Source: an uncultured Eubacteriaceae bacterium
GTDB lineage: Bacteria; Bacillota; Clostridia; Lachnospirales; CAG-274
Direction: 5' to 3'
DNA: 64,000 nucleotides
NCBI GenBank assembly: GCA_947167715.1
Contig: CAMVJD010000001.1
Coordinates: forward strand, 1 to 64,000
Shown: in pieces, positions 9,557-18,665 of the stretch
Numbering within the stretch: position 1 is the stretch's first letter
Layout of the letters: every line of letters begins with the position of its first letter
Notes under the pieces: generated by a model
Told to the model about the DNA's origin: nothing
What the model saw: the letters and a program-made list of their open reading frames with translations, nothing else
Database searches by the model: none
Program-made: the position numbers and the translations under genes

Positions 9557-9601
9557 ATTTAAAAAATTAATTTACAAATTTTTGCTTTTTGAAAAAAAGT
9601 G

Positions 9602-9630
9602 TTGACTAAATAGCCTTTAAGTAGTATAAT
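9602..9630 (+). promoter_or_regulatory. Sigma-A promoter of tRNA-Pro
   Basis: TTGACT, 17-nt spacer, TATAAT. The tRNA begins 13 nt after the -10 box. Confidence 0.85.
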
Positions 9631-9642
9631 GGTTCTTGTTAT

Positions 9643-9716
9643 CGGGGTGTAGCGTAGTTTGGTAGCGCGCAGCGTTCGGGACGCTGAGGTCGCAGGTTCA
9701 AATCCTGTCGCCCCGA
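9643..9716 (+). tRNA. tRNA-Pro (anticodon CGG)
   Basis: A 74-nt cloverleaf. The acceptor arms CGGGGTG and CGCCCCG pair over 7 bp (one G-U) with discriminator A; the anticodon arm CAGCG-TTCGGGA-CGCTG carries CGG at 34-36; the T arm holds TTCAAAT. The 3' CCA is not encoded. It decodes CCG proline codons. It is a single-gene transcript with its own promoter and terminator. Confidence 0.97.
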
Positions 9717-9791
9717 TTTTAATGCAGTATTTAAAAGGTTTACAAGGCGTTGTAAAATCTTTTGGATACTGTTTTTTTATTATTAACGAAG

Positions 9792-9820
9792 CCCCCGCCT
9801 TTTAAAGCGGGGGTTTTGTT
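9792..9820 (+). terminator. Terminator after tRNA-Pro
   Basis: CCCCCGC and GCGGGGG stem followed by TTTTG and TTTT. Confidence 0.8.
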
Positions 9821-9847
9821 TTAACCTATCCATTTATCGGTCTTTTT

Positions 9848-10176
9848 TTATTCGTCGTATCCCCGATCCTCGTTTGCGCCGGATGCGACAAGCATAAATT
9901 TATTTTTTCTTAATACCTTTGCCGCGGCTGTATTTTCGGGCATTGTGTTGGCTGTTATAATATGTATATCGGTACGGCAATGCAGGTGATCCACTATCAT
10001 GGAAATTGCCTCCGATGCAATACCCATACCCCGGTATTCTTTTAAAAGACGGCAGCCTATACTTATTTTGTGCAGGCCGTCCTTATAGCTGCACATTTCC
10101 GCAAGGCCGCAGAAGCTTTCGCTGTCTTTTTGATAAATGCCAAGTATTACCGATTTTTTTTTCGGCGTCGAATCAT
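9848..10176 (-). pseudogene. GNAT acetyltransferase remnant (RimJ/RimL-like), truncated and frameshifted
   Basis: The downstream part encodes the acetyl-CoA-binding half of a GNAT protein: KISIGCRLLKEYRGMGIASEA (motif A), then ITANTMPENTAAAKVLRKNKF. In the same frame it extends upstream through KKKSVILGIYQKDSESFCGLAEM, but that frame has no start codon before a stop. An ATG at 10176 with a strong AAAGGAG site lies in another frame and stops after nine codons; one extra A in the nine-A run at 10154-10162 would join the two frames. Even joined, the product would be about 110 residues, against 150-180 in the family, lacking the N-terminal substrate half. It is most likely a decayed gene; slippage at the A run is an alternative. 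Confidence 0.7.
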
Positions 10177-10548
10177 CCTGTTCTCTCCTTTATAATTCGG
10201 TTAAATTGTTTTGCTGTTTTTAGTATAACGCCGTATTGTACCGCCTGTCAAGTATATTGATATTTTGTGCAAAAATGCAAAACCGATTTTGGCATATGGC
10301 TGTAAGCTGCTTATTAAAAATGCAGAAAAAATAAAAAAATAAAGGATTTTAGGGCTTTTTGTTGAATTATATATATAGTGTGGCTTTTTATGTAAATATT
10401 AATAAAAATATGTTATTTAAATTTTATATAAAATTTTAAAAAAATATAAAATTTTTGTTGTAATTTACTAACGAAGTGTGGTATTATATTATTATAAAAA
10501 AATAAAGGTATAAAAAACCTTTAGAATATAAAGATTGGAGGAATAATT
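10177..10548. other. A+T-rich intergenic region upstream of glgC
   Basis: No convincing gene. It holds a long A+T-rich tract, the glgC promoter (10458-10487), and a small hairpin AAAGGT...ACCTTT at about 10503-10522 in the 5' leader. Confidence 0.5.
10458..10487 (+). promoter_or_regulatory. Probable glgCD promoter
   Basis: TTGTAA, 18-nt spacer, TATTAT, about 60 nt upstream of glgC. Confidence 0.6.
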
Positions 10549-11829
10549 ATGCGAAAGAAAGAAATGATGGCTATGCTTTTGGCTGGCGGTCAGGGCAGCA
10601 GACTGGGTGTCTTGACGGCAAGTAAGGCAAAGCCCGCCGTTGCGTTTGGCGGCAAATATCGTATTATCGATTTTCCTATGAGTAACTGCGTAAACTCGGG
10701 TATCGATACCGTGGGTGTTCTTACACAGTATCGTCCGCTTGCGCTTAACAAGCATATAGGTATCGGTACGCCGTGGGATCTTGACAGAAAGGCAGGCGGC
10801 GCATCTATACTTGCGCCATATGTAAAGGACGGCGAAAAGGGCGAGTGGTATTCGGGCACAGCGGATGCCATTTTCCAGAATATAGCTTATATTGACGAGT
10901 GCAACCCCAAGTATGTACTTATTCTTTCGGGCGACCATATTTACAAGATGGACTATGCCGCAATGCTTGACTATCACAAGAAAAACAACTGTGATGTCAC
11001 TATTGCCGTTTTGGAAGTAACTATGGAAGAAGCAAGCCGTTTCGGTATTATGAATGCCGACGAAAACGACAAAATTTACGAATTTGAGGAAAAGCCACCC
11101 GAACCAAAGAGTAATCTTGCAAGTATGGGTATTTACATTTTTACATGGGATGTTTTAAGAAAGGCCCTTATCGAGGACAGCAAGATCCATCCCGACAGCG
11201 ATTTTGGCAAGCACATCATCCCCAAAATGCTTAACGAGGGCAAGACCTTATATGCATACCGCTTCAAGGACTACTGGAAGGATGTAGGAACCATCGAGAG
11301 CTACTGGCAGGCTAATATGGAGCTTATCAAAACTCTTCCCGAATTTAACCTTTATGAGGACTTCTGGAAGATATACACCAATAACGACTATCAGCCGCCG
11401 CAGTATACGGGCGAAAATGCTTCGGTAAAGACAAGTCTTATTTCCGAGGGCTGTCTTATCTACGGCACGGTAGAAAACTCCGTAATAAGCAAAAATGTTG
11501 TTATTGAAGAGGGCGCTGTTATCAGAGATTCCATTATTATGGAAAATTGCGTTATCGGTGCCAATACCGTTATCGACCGCTGCATTATTGACCAGGATAC
11601 AAAGATAGGCGCAAATATCAAAATGGGTGTGGGCGAAAATATTATTAATGAAGATAAGCCTAAGATCTACAACACGGGTATTACCGTTATCGGCAGCAAC
11701 ACTATAGTTCCGGATAACCTTACAATAGGTAAAAACTGTGTTATCCTTGGTGAAACAACATCGGATATGTATCCGGACAACAAGCTTGAAAGCGGCAAAA
11801 GCGTTATTATTGAGGAGGCGATAGTATGA
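10549..11829 (+). CDS. glgC: Glucose-1-phosphate adenylyltransferase, catalytic subunit
   Basis: A 426-residue enzyme making ADP-glucose from ATP and glucose-1-phosphate, the committed step of glycogen synthesis in the cytoplasm. Visible: the nucleotidyltransferase signature [14 protein letters not shown], the [15 protein letters not shown] block, GTADAIFQN, the catalytic Asp of [14 protein letters not shown] substrate motif, and a C-terminal left-handed beta-helix ([14 protein letters not shown]...). The start has a TTGGAGGA site. It overlaps glgD by 4 bp (ATGA). The paired GlgC/GlgD arrangement is typical of Gram-positive bacteria, where both subunits form the active enzyme. Confidence 0.96.
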   Translation: MRKKEMMAMLLAGGQGSRLGVLTASKAKPAVAFGGKYRIIDFPMSNCVNSGIDTVGVLTQYRPLALNKHIGIGTPWDLDRKAGGASILAPYVKDGEKGEWYSGTADAIFQNIAYIDECNPKYVLILSGDHIYKMDYAAMLDYHKKNNCDVTIAVLEVTMEEASRFGIMNADENDKIYEFEEKPPEPKSNLASMGIYIFTWDVLRKALIEDSKIHPDSDFGKHIIPKMLNEGKTLYAYRFKDYWKDVGTIESYWQANMELIKTLPEFNLYEDFWKIYTNNDYQPPQYTGENASVKTSLISEGCLIYGTVENSVISKNVVIEEGAVIRDSIIMENCVIGANTVIDRCIIDQDTKIGANIKMGVGENIINEDKPKIYNTGITVIGSNTIVPDNLTIGKNCVILGETTSDMYPDNKLESGKSVIIEEAIV

Positions 11830-12938
11830 GAGCGATAGGTATTATTATGGCGGGCGGCAACAGCCAGCGCCTTAAGGACTTGTGTAAGTTAAGGGCTATC
11901 GCGGCTATGCCTATGGCAGGTGCTTTCAGGGCGATAGACTTTGCGCTTAGCAATATGTCTAATTCAAATATCAATAAGGTAGCCGTTATAGCACAGTATA
12001 ATTCCCGCAGTCTTCAGGATCACCTTTCCGCAGCAAAGTGGTGGGATCTTGACAGAAAGCAGGGCGGTCTGTTTATATTTACACCCTTCCTTTCAAGGGA
12101 AAACAACTACTGGTTCAGGGGCGTTGCTGACTCTATTTATCAGAATATCAGCTTCCTTAAGCGCAGCCACGAGCCTTATGTGGTTCTTGCCAGCGGTGAC
12201 GCCATTTATAAAATGGACTATAACGATATAATCAATTATCATATTGAAAAGGGCGCAGATATCACTATTTGCTATAAGGACCTTGCGGGCACAGACAAAA
12301 ATCCTCAGGACTTTGGCATTATCCAGTTAGACCACGAGGAGCGTATGGCGGGCTTTGAGGAAAAACCGCTTGAGCCAAAGGGCACAACAGCATCTCTCGG
12401 TATTTACGTTATCCAGAGAAGCCTGCTTATCAAGCTGCTTGAGGCTGCCAATGCCGACGGTAACTATGATTTTGTAAAGGATATCATTCTTCGCAATAAA
12501 AACGAGCTTAATATATTCGGTTACAAATATGACGGCTACTGGAGCACACTTAACAGCATCAACGCTTATATGAACACCAATATGGATTTCCTTAAAAAGG
12601 ATGTTCGCGAGATGCTCACAACTCCGCCTTATATCGTTACCAAGCCAAAGGACGAGCCGCCTGCAAAGTACAACTACGGTGCGGATGTTAAAAATACGAT
12701 CGTTGCAAGCGGAAGCATAATTAACGGTACGGTACGCAACTCCGTGCTGTTTAGAAATGTTTTCCTCGGCGAGTATTCGTCCGTTAAAAATTCTATCGTT
12801 ATGGGCAGCAGCTATATAGGCAAGGGCTGTGTTATTGAAAATGCTATCCTTGATAAAGAGGTAGTGGTTGCGGACGGCAAGCAGATAATAGGTGAGCCGG
12901 GTAATCCTATAGTAATATCAAAGGGTCAGATAGTATAA
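11826..12938 (+). CDS. glgD: Glucose-1-phosphate adenylyltransferase, GlgD-type subunit
   Basis: A 370-residue paralogue of GlgC that lacks several catalytic motifs: the N-terminal signature is [20 protein letters not shown] rather than GGxGxRLxxLTxxRAKPA, and the SGDAIYKMD block carries A in place of H. In firmicutes GlgD is a regulatory partner that raises GlgC activity. The C-terminal beta-helix is retained ([13 protein letters not shown]). It starts within the end of glgC, so translation is coupled. A hairpin terminator follows. Confidence 0.95.
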   Translation: MRAIGIIMAGGNSQRLKDLCKLRAIAAMPMAGAFRAIDFALSNMSNSNINKVAVIAQYNSRSLQDHLSAAKWWDLDRKQGGLFIFTPFLSRENNYWFRGVADSIYQNISFLKRSHEPYVVLASGDAIYKMDYNDIINYHIEKGADITICYKDLAGTDKNPQDFGIIQLDHEERMAGFEEKPLEPKGTTASLGIYVIQRSLLIKLLEAANADGNYDFVKDIILRNKNELNIFGYKYDGYWSTLNSINAYMNTNMDFLKKDVREMLTTPPYIVTKPKDEPPAKYNYGADVKNTIVASGSIINGTVRNSVLFRNVFLGEYSSVKNSIVMGSSYIGKGCVIENAILDKEVVVADGKQIIGEPGNPIVISKGQIV

Positions 12939-12994
12939 CGTATAAGCGATTATACGGAAGGTATTTTAATTGTTTAATTATATTTAGGGATTTT

Positions 12995-13026
12995 AAAGGG
13001 GCTGTCACTTAATGCGACAGCCCTTT
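12995..13026. terminator. Terminator between glgD and hisC
   Basis: GGGCTGTC and GACAGCCC stem extended by AAA/TTT with one bulged G; it lies between convergent genes. Confidence 0.75.
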
Positions 13027-13039
13027 CGTATGGATAAAT

Positions 13040-14098
13040 TTATTTGGAAAGATAGCTTTTTATACAAGCGATAAGCTTGTCGGTCTCTTCGTCCGTGCCT
13101 ACTGTGATACGCAGACGGTCGTTTATGCGCGGCTTGTCAAAATATCTTACTATTATGCCGCTTTTGCGCAGATATTCAAAAAGCTCCTTTGCATTTATAT
13201 TTTTGTTTGATGTAAAGATGAAATTGGCGCTGCTTGGCAGCGTATCAAAGCCCAGGGCATCAAGCTGCTGTATAAGCCTTTCGCGTGTGACTTTTATTTT
13301 ACTGCAGCAATCCTGCCAATATACCGTATCATTTGCGGCGGCTGTGGCGGCTGCCAAAGAAAGCGAGTTTATGGTGTAGCTGTTAAAGCTGTTTTTGACT
13401 GCCTCAAGTGCGGCGATAAGCTCTTTGTTTGCCATTGCGTAGCCAACGCGTATACCGGCGAGGGCGCGGCTTTTAGAAAATGTTTGCACAACTACAAGGT
13501 TGTCATATTTTTCAAGAAGGCTGACTGCCGAAATGCCGCCGAAATCTATATAAGCCTCGTCTATTATAACTATTACGTCACGGTTGTGATCGAGTATGTC
13601 TGTTATGCTTTCAAGCGGCATATATATAGATGTGGGGGCATTGGGGTTGGCGATGATGATACCGCCGTTTTCACCGTAATAATCCTCGGGTCTTATCTTA
13701 AAGCCTTCGTCAAGAGGGACACGGGTGTATCTTATGTTGTAAAGATCGCACCATACGTCATAAAACGAATATGTTATATCGGGAAAAAGCACGGGCTTGC
13801 TGCTGTTAAAATATGTCATAAAGCAAAGTGCCAGCACCTCGTCCGAGCCGTTGCCCAAAAACAGCATATCGTCGGTAACGGGATATATTTTTTCCAAAGC
13901 GGTCTTCAGCTCGCCGCAGGTGATCGACGGATATTTGCGCAAATCGTTTTTTGACTGCTCCGCGATCGCTTTTTCAACTGCGGGCGAGGGCGGATAAGGG
14001 CATTCGTTTGTATTTAATTTTACTATATTTTTTATTTTTGGCTGCTCACCGGGAACATACGGAACAACCTTTCTTATATTATCTTTCCAGCTGCTCAT
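13040..14098 (-). CDS. hisC: Histidinol-phosphate aminotransferase
   Basis: A 352-residue PLP-dependent class I/II aminotransferase of the HisC family, converting imidazole-acetol phosphate to histidinol phosphate. Family signs: KLNTNECPYPPSP near the N-terminus, LGNGSDEVL, IANPNAPTS, DEAYIDF, and the PLP-binding Lys in QTFSKSRALAGIRVGY. Length matches HisC (about 350). AAAGGA precedes the ATG. It is monocistronic and not with other his genes, so aromatic aminotransferase activity is a possible alternative. A strong promoter lies 40 bp upstream. Confidence 0.88.
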   Translation of the reverse strand: MSSWKDNIRKVVPYVPGEQPKIKNIVKLNTNECPYPPSPAVEKAIAEQSKNDLRKYPSITCGELKTALEKIYPVTDDMLFLGNGSDEVLALCFMTYFNSSKPVLFPDITYSFYDVWCDLYNIRYTRVPLDEGFKIRPEDYYGENGGIIIANPNAPTSIYMPLESITDILDHNRDVIVIIDEAYIDFGGISAVSLLEKYDNLVVVQTFSKSRALAGIRVGYAMANKELIAALEAVKNSFNSYTINSLSLAAATAAANDTVYWQDCCSKIKVTRERLIQQLDALGFDTLPSSANFIFTSNKNINAKELFEYLRKSGIIVRYFDKPRINDRLRITVGTDEETDKLIACIKSYLSK

Positions 14099-14138
14099 TG
14101 TTATTATCCTTTCAAATAATTGCGTTTATAGTCTATTT

Positions 14139-14167
14139 ATTATATTATAAATAAACGGGAATGTCAA
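14139..14167 (-). promoter_or_regulatory. hisC promoter
   Basis: On the minus strand: TTGACA (14162-14167), 17-nt spacer, TATAAT (14139-14144). The last two plus-strand bases of the -35 box are the first two of a 20-bp direct repeat that flanks an insertion. Confidence 0.85.
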
Positions 14168-14452
14168 TAAAACAATTATTTTATTCCGGCTGTCGATAAA
14201 GTCGACAGCCTTGACGGAAAATTGACATTTCCCGTCAAATCACATTCGGGCTGCGCGCATCAAAGATACACTTGCCCAAATATCTGTAGCAAAAACAAGT
14301 TTTGCTCCTCGGCGAAAACGCGGTTTCCGCCTACGGATTTTAGTCTGCGACGCTAAAGTTAGTTAATAAAATGAATCAAATAGCTTTAAATAATTCATAA
14401 AATATAGTATAAATAACTTTTTTGACAGTCGGAATAAAACAATTATTTTATT
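14166..14452. mobile_element. Small palindromic insertion flanked by 20-bp direct repeats
   Basis: AATAAAACAATTATTTTATT is present as two exact copies (14166-14185, 14433-14452) bracketing a 247-bp noncoding segment. The segment begins CCGGCTGTC and ends GACAGTCGG, giving short imperfect inverted ends. Inside are two strong hairpins: GGCTGTCGA/TCGACAGCC (14188-14210) and TTGACGG/CCGTCAA with AAAT/ATTT above it (14211-14238). No ORF. The simplest reading is a MITE-like insertion with target duplication. Because the 20-mer is itself nearly palindromic, it could instead be part of longer terminal inverted repeats. Confidence 0.65.
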
Positions 14453-14479
14453 GATTTTTGTGTGATTTTATGGTACAAT
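14451..14479 (+). promoter_or_regulatory. tsaD promoter
   Basis: TTGATT, 17-nt spacer, TACAAT. The first two bases of the -35 box lie in the right copy of the 20-bp repeat. Confidence 0.75.
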
Positions 14480-14524
14480 ACCTTTTGCAGCAATGTTCAA
14501 TGAAATATTAAGGACGATGAGAAT

Positions 14525-15550
14525 ATGGAAAAAGACATAAATATACTTGCCATAGAAACCTCCTGTGACGAGACCTCGGCAGCGGTGGTCAGAAACGGAA
14601 GAGAAGTGCTTTCAAACATTATTTATACACAGATAGAAACACATAAGCTTTTTGGCGGCGTAGTGCCGGAGATAGCGGGACGTCAGCATATTATGAAAAT
14701 AGACGGTGTTGTTTCGCAGGCCATGGAGAGCTCGGGGCTTAAGTTTGATGATATCGATGCGGTTGCGGTGACCTACGGGCCGGGACTTGTGGGGGCGCTT
14801 CTGGTCGGGCTTTCGCATGCAAAGGCATTGGCGTTTGCGCTTAATAAGCCGCTTGTGCCCGTACACCATATAGAGGGGCATATTGCGGCCAATTATATTG
14901 AGCATAAAGACCTTGAACCGCCGTTTGTGTGTATGGTAGTAAGCGGGGGTCACACACATCTTGTAAATATAGAGACCTACAACAGCTTTAAGATACTTGG
15001 CAGGACCCGCGACGATGCGGCGGGTGAGGCTTATGATAAGGTTGCGCGCGTTATAGGGCTTACATATCCCGGCGGGCCGCAGATAGATAAGCTTTCGGAG
15101 CAGGGCGACCCCTTTGCGATAAAATTTCCGCGCGTTACGCTTGAGGACGGCAGCTATGATTTTAGCTTCAGCGGCCTTAAATCGGCGGTTTTAAATTATG
15201 TAAATAAGGCAAAAATGAAAAATGAGCCGATAAATACGGCGGATATAGCGGCCTCGTTCCAACAGGCTGTTATAGAGGTGCTTACCGAAAAATCAATAAA
15301 GGCCTGCAAGGAATATAACAGTAAAGTTTTTGCGCTTGCGGGCGGTGTTTCGGCAAACAAGCATCTTCGTGCGGCCATGCAGGCGGCCTGTGACGAAAAC
15401 GGCATACGTTTTTGTGTCCCGAAGCCTGTGCTTTGCACCGATAATGCGGCCATGATAGGCTGCGCGGGATACTACGAATTTATCAATAACAATACCGCGG
15501 ATATGAGCCTTAACGCCTATCCCGGCCTTAAACTCGGAGAAAGAATATGA
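14525..15550 (+). CDS. tsaD: tRNA N6-adenosine threonylcarbamoyltransferase
   Basis: A 341-residue member of the Kae1/TsaD/YgjD family. It transfers the threonylcarbamoyl group to A37 of ANN-decoding tRNAs as part of the TsaB-TsaD-TsaE system. Seen: N-terminal [20 protein letters not shown]-fold nucleotide loop, metal-site histidines in [20 protein letters not shown], and C-terminal [12 protein letters not shown] and CTDNAAMIG with the metal-binding Asp. Full length. It overlaps the dnaD-like gene by 4 bp, so tsaD, dnaD and dnaC-like form an operon from the promoter at 14451-14479. Confidence 0.96.
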   Translation: MEKDINILAIETSCDETSAAVVRNGREVLSNIIYTQIETHKLFGGVVPEIAGRQHIMKIDGVVSQAMESSGLKFDDIDAVAVTYGPGLVGALLVGLSHAKALAFALNKPLVPVHHIEGHIAANYIEHKDLEPPFVCMVVSGGHTHLVNIETYNSFKILGRTRDDAAGEAYDKVARVIGLTYPGGPQIDKLSEQGDPFAIKFPRVTLEDGSYDFSFSGLKSAVLNYVNKAKMKNEPINTADIAASFQQAVIEVLTEKSIKACKEYNSKVFALAGGVSANKHLRAAMQAACDENGIRFCVPKPVLCTDNAAMIGCAGYYEFINNNTADMSLNAYPGLKLGERI

Positions 15551-16572
15551 GCAGTATAAATTTTAAGCTTAACTGGGCGGTCACGCCTTTAAGCAATATT
15601 TTTATAGAAGAATATATGACTATGCCCAATTACCCCGTTTATTCGCTTGTTTATATATATGCGCTTAAAAAAGCAATTTTCGGGGACAGCATCACTAACG
15701 AGGCAATAGCGGAGCATTTTCAGATAATGGAGTCGGAGGTACTGAAAATTTGGCAGTATTGGGAGAATGCCGGGCTTATAAAACAGGAGCAAACGGCCGA
15801 CGGTATTAATCTTGAATTTTTGACACCGGATAGCAAGCTTATACGCCCCGATCTGCAGAAAATAGTTGAGCATCCCAAGCTTAAGCGCGAAAATAAGCCT
15901 GTTTACGACCCTGCGGAGATAGCCCGCATAAGAGAACGTGACGAGCAGATATCGGAGCTTTTAAAAACTGCGGAAATGCTGTTAAATAAGCCGCTTGGGG
16001 TAAATGATATAAGTACCATCGTCAGCTTTTACGACTGGCTGGGGCTTCCGATAGATGTTATTTATGTGCTTTTAAGCTACTGCGGCAGACAAAACAAGAG
16101 TACAAGATATATGGAAAAGGTGGCTATGGATTGGGCCGACAAAGGCATTTCGGATCAGGACGCAGCCGAGGATTACCTTAACCTTTTTGTGAACCAGTAT
16201 AAAAAAATCATGCGCTTTTACGGCATTACCGACCGCGCTCCGAGCGAAGAGGAGCAAAGCTATATGTCAAGCTGGATAAAAAAGCTTAATATGCCGCTTG
16301 AAATAATTAAGGAGGCCTGCAGCCGTACAGTTAAAAATACGGGCAAGGCCAGCTTTGCCTATACCAATACCATAATTAACGATTGGTATAATGCGGGTGT
16401 GCAAAGTCCGGAACAGATAAAGCAGCTGGACGAGGAATATGCAAAAAAAGCGGCTGAAAGGCCGAATAAAAAACAGGGGAAAAAGCCCGCCGCTTCGTCG
16501 GATAATTATGAAAAACGCAGTTACGACAAGGATTATCTGGAAAAGGTCATCAGCCTGAAACGGGAAGAATAA
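15547..16572 (+). CDS. DnaD-domain replication protein
   Basis: A 341-residue protein. The N-terminal part (about 1-110) resembles the winged-helix DnaD_N region ([37 protein letters not shown]). Residues about 150-215 and 230-295 form two DnaB_2/DnaD-type helical repeats ([38 protein letters not shown]). The tail is basic. DnaD/DnaB-type proteins of Firmicutes help load the replicative helicase. The next gene encodes a DnaC/DnaI-like ATPase, supporting a helicase-loading role; a fused second DnaD repeat is often seen in Clostridia. Confidence 0.88.
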   Translation: MSSINFKLNWAVTPLSNIFIEEYMTMPNYPVYSLVYIYALKKAIFGDSITNEAIAEHFQIMESEVLKIWQYWENAGLIKQEQTADGINLEFLTPDSKLIRPDLQKIVEHPKLKRENKPVYDPAEIARIRERDEQISELLKTAEMLLNKPLGVNDISTIVSFYDWLGLPIDVIYVLLSYCGRQNKSTRYMEKVAMDWADKGISDQDAAEDYLNLFVNQYKKIMRFYGITDRAPSEEEQSYMSSWIKKLNMPLEIIKEACSRTVKNTGKASFAYTNTIINDWYNAGVQSPEQIKQLDEEYAKKAAERPNKKQGKKPAASSDNYEKRSYDKDYLEKVISLKREE

Positions 16573-16588
16573 TTAAGGAGCCGGATAT

Positions 16589-17557
16589 ATGGAAGATCTA
16601 TACAGTGCGGTAGCACGGATGTACGAAAACGATAAGCAGCGAAATTCTGCGGAATATATGAAAAGACATTCAAAGGTTTATCAAAAGGTACCGAGAATAG
16701 CCGAAATAGATGATATATTCAGCACAAGCAGCGTAGAAATGGCAAAATTTGCCCTTAATAAAACCGAAGATTTTGAAAAAAAACAGGAAGAATACCGCAA
16801 AAGGGTAAAGGCCCTTAAAGAGGAAAAACGCGGGCTGCTTATAAAAAACGGCTTTGCGGAGGACTATCTGGAGCCTATATATACCTGTAAGGAGTGTCTT
16901 GACACCGGTTTTAAGGATAACCGCAGGTGCAGCTGCTTTATGCGCAGGCTTGTTATGCTTAACTACAAATATTCGGGAGCGGAGGAGATACTTAAACGTG
17001 AAAATTTTGATAATTTCAGCTTTGATGTATATTCGACGCAAAAAACGGGAAATAAATTATCACCGCGTGAAAATGCGGAGGATATTGTTAAACGACTTGC
17101 AAGGCTTGCCGAAAGCTGTCCCGAAAAGCCGTTAAATATTATTTTTTCCGGCCCTACGGGAACGGGAAAGACGTTTTTATGCAATTGTATGGCAAAAAAA
17201 ATGCTGGATAAGGGCTGCTCGCTTTATTACACCGGGGCGTATTCGCTTTTAAACGATCTGGCGGATATTCATTTCGGAAAGGAGACAAATGCCGACAAGG
17301 AGCTTATTTTGGGCTGCGATGTACTGGTCATAGATGACCTGGGCGCAGAGATACCCACCAAACTGACACCTAATTTTTTGCTTAATTTGATAGAGCAAAG
17401 GACAAGGCGCGGGTCGTCTACATTTATTACAACCAATTGCAGTATTGACAGGCTGTTTGAAAATTACGGCGAACGCATAGGTTCAAGGCTTGTAAAGGAT
17501 TACAAAATATTTAATATGTATGGCGAGGATATACGTTTTAAGACTATAAACGTATAA
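16589..17557 (+). CDS. DnaC/DnaI-like helicase-loader ATPase
   Basis: A 322-residue AAA+ protein. An N-terminal coiled region (about 1-100) includes a zinc-like cluster CKECLDTGFKDNRRCSCF, as in DnaI-type loaders. The ATPase core has Walker A GPTGTGKTF, Walker B VLVIDDLGAE, sensor-1 STFITTN and the arginine region GERIGSRL. It probably loads the replicative helicase together with the DnaD-like protein encoded 16 bp upstream. TAAGGAG precedes the ATG. Confidence 0.92.
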   Translation: MEDLYSAVARMYENDKQRNSAEYMKRHSKVYQKVPRIAEIDDIFSTSSVEMAKFALNKTEDFEKKQEEYRKRVKALKEEKRGLLIKNGFAEDYLEPIYTCKECLDTGFKDNRRCSCFMRRLVMLNYKYSGAEEILKRENFDNFSFDVYSTQKTGNKLSPRENAEDIVKRLARLAESCPEKPLNIIFSGPTGTGKTFLCNCMAKKMLDKGCSLYYTGAYSLLNDLADIHFGKETNADKELILGCDVLVIDDLGAEIPTKLTPNFLLNLIEQRTRRGSSTFITTNCSIDRLFENYGERIGSRLVKDYKIFNMYGEDIRFKTINV

Positions 17558-17633
17558 TTTGTGAAAAGTTAATAAAAAATGCCTTTTGATTTTGCGGATA
17601 ATTATTTGATATTAACATAATTATTTTTTTATA

Positions 17634-17662
17634 TTGAATAATGAACTGAAATAGTGTATAAT
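17634..17662 (+). promoter_or_regulatory. Promoter of the Nudix gene
   Basis: TTGAAT, 17-nt spacer, TATAAT. Its -10 box overlaps an upstream GTG that would otherwise be read as the start of the gene, which rules that start out. Confidence 0.85.
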
Positions 17663-17719
17663 ATATCCAATAATATAAGTCGGGCCGATTATGCCCGGGG
17701 CAGAATCGAGGGGATCAAT

Positions 17720-18163
17720 GTGATTGAAGCTGTCAGCTGCGGCGGCGTTGTGATCCATAAAGGCAAGGTTCTGTTGCTTTATAAAAACCAAAACGGAAGA
17801 TATATGGGCTGGGTAATGCCAAAGGGCACCGTGGAAAGCGGCGAGACCTTTAAGGTCACAGCCTTAAGGGAGGTAAAGGAAGAAACCGATGTAGATGCCG
17901 AAATAATCAAATATATCGGCAAAACACAATATACTTTCAGAGGCAGCAACGATATAGTCAATAAAACGGTACATTGGTATCTTATGACATCGGACTCTTT
18001 TTACTGCAAGCCGCAGGCCGAGGAGTTTTTTGCCGACGCAGGTTATTATAAACAACACGAGGCGTTCTATCTGCTTAAATTTCATGACGAAAAACAGATG
18101 ATGCGCCGCGCCTATGCGGAATACAACGAATACAGAAACAAAAATTTCAGGTACAAATTATGA
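17720..18163 (+). CDS. Nudix hydrolase
   Basis: A 147-residue hydrolase of nucleoside diphosphates linked to another moiety. The Nudix box is complete: GTVESGETFKVTALREVKEE continuing TDV. The GTG at 17720 is chosen because GAGGGG lies 6 nt before it and because the farther GTG (17654) lies inside the -10 box. The TVHWYLM and EAFYLLKFHDEKQMMRRAY segments resemble bis(5'-nucleosyl)-tetraphosphatase/MutT-like members, but the substrate cannot be fixed. It is probably co-transcribed with the small acidic membrane protein 28 bp downstream. Confidence 0.88.
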   Translation: MIEAVSCGGVVIHKGKVLLLYKNQNGRYMGWVMPKGTVESGETFKVTALREVKEETDVDAEIIKYIGKTQYTFRGSNDIVNKTVHWYLMTSDSFYCKPQAEEFFADAGYYKQHEAFYLLKFHDEKQMMRRAYAEYNEYRNKNFRYKL

Positions 18164-18191
18164 AAATCAATCCAAAACGGAGGTAAATTTT

Positions 18192-18491
18192 ATGAAAGCA
18201 GATTACTTACTTGACGAGATCAAATCTTCTTTAAAACGTATTGAGAAAAAGGACAGTACACGCACTATAATTATAGCATCCATTGCCGTTATAATTGCTG
18301 TTGTGGCTGTTATTGCGCTGATAATAAAGCTTAAAAGCAAGTTTGACGAAATAGACGATCTTTATGACGACTATGATGATTATGACGACTATGACGAGTT
18401 TGACTATGCCGATTACAGCGATTACGATGACGATGCGGACGAGACCTACCATACGCTCAATTACGATCGTGAGGAAGAGGATATGGCCTGA
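18192..18491 (+). CDS. Small membrane protein with Asp/Tyr-rich tail
   Basis: A 99-residue protein of unknown function. GGAGG precedes the ATG at 18192. A short basic/amphipathic N-terminus (about 1-25) is followed by one strong membrane helix (TIIIASIAVIIAVVAVIALII) and a tail built of DDYDDYDDYDEFDYADYSDYDDD-type acidic repeats. The charge pattern does not settle topology. The acidic tail resembles those of the two LCP proteins elsewhere in the window. A terminator follows. Confidence 0.7.
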   Translation: MKADYLLDEIKSSLKRIEKKDSTRTIIIASIAVIIAVVAVIALIIKLKSKFDEIDDLYDDYDDYDDYDEFDYADYSDYDDDADETYHTLNYDREEEDMA

Positions 18492-18508
18492 AAATACAAT
18501 GACTTATG

Positions 18509-18539
18509 ACAGACGCTTGAATGGGCGTCTGTTTTTTTG
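18509..18539 (+). terminator. Terminator after the small acidic membrane protein
   Basis: ACAGACGC and GCGTCTGT stem followed by seven T. Confidence 0.88.
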
Positions 18540-18579
18540 TTAAATTTTATAAATTTTTATAAATTATTTCTTAAAATGC

Positions 18580-18609
18580 TTGTACAAACAAGGTATAATC
18601 TGTTATAAT
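18580..18609 (+). promoter_or_regulatory. Promoter of the ABC-type export operon
   Basis: TTGTAC, 18-nt spacer, TATAAT, about 57 nt before the first gene. Confidence 0.7.
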
Positions 18610-18665
18610 ATTATCGGTATATTATGAATTTAATTCTGTCTTACAGAAAAATCGAGGAGAAGACG

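Noticed and set aside
17654..17719. Longer N-terminus for the Nudix protein
   Set aside because: The upstream GTG overlaps the consensus -10 box, so it cannot be in the transcript.
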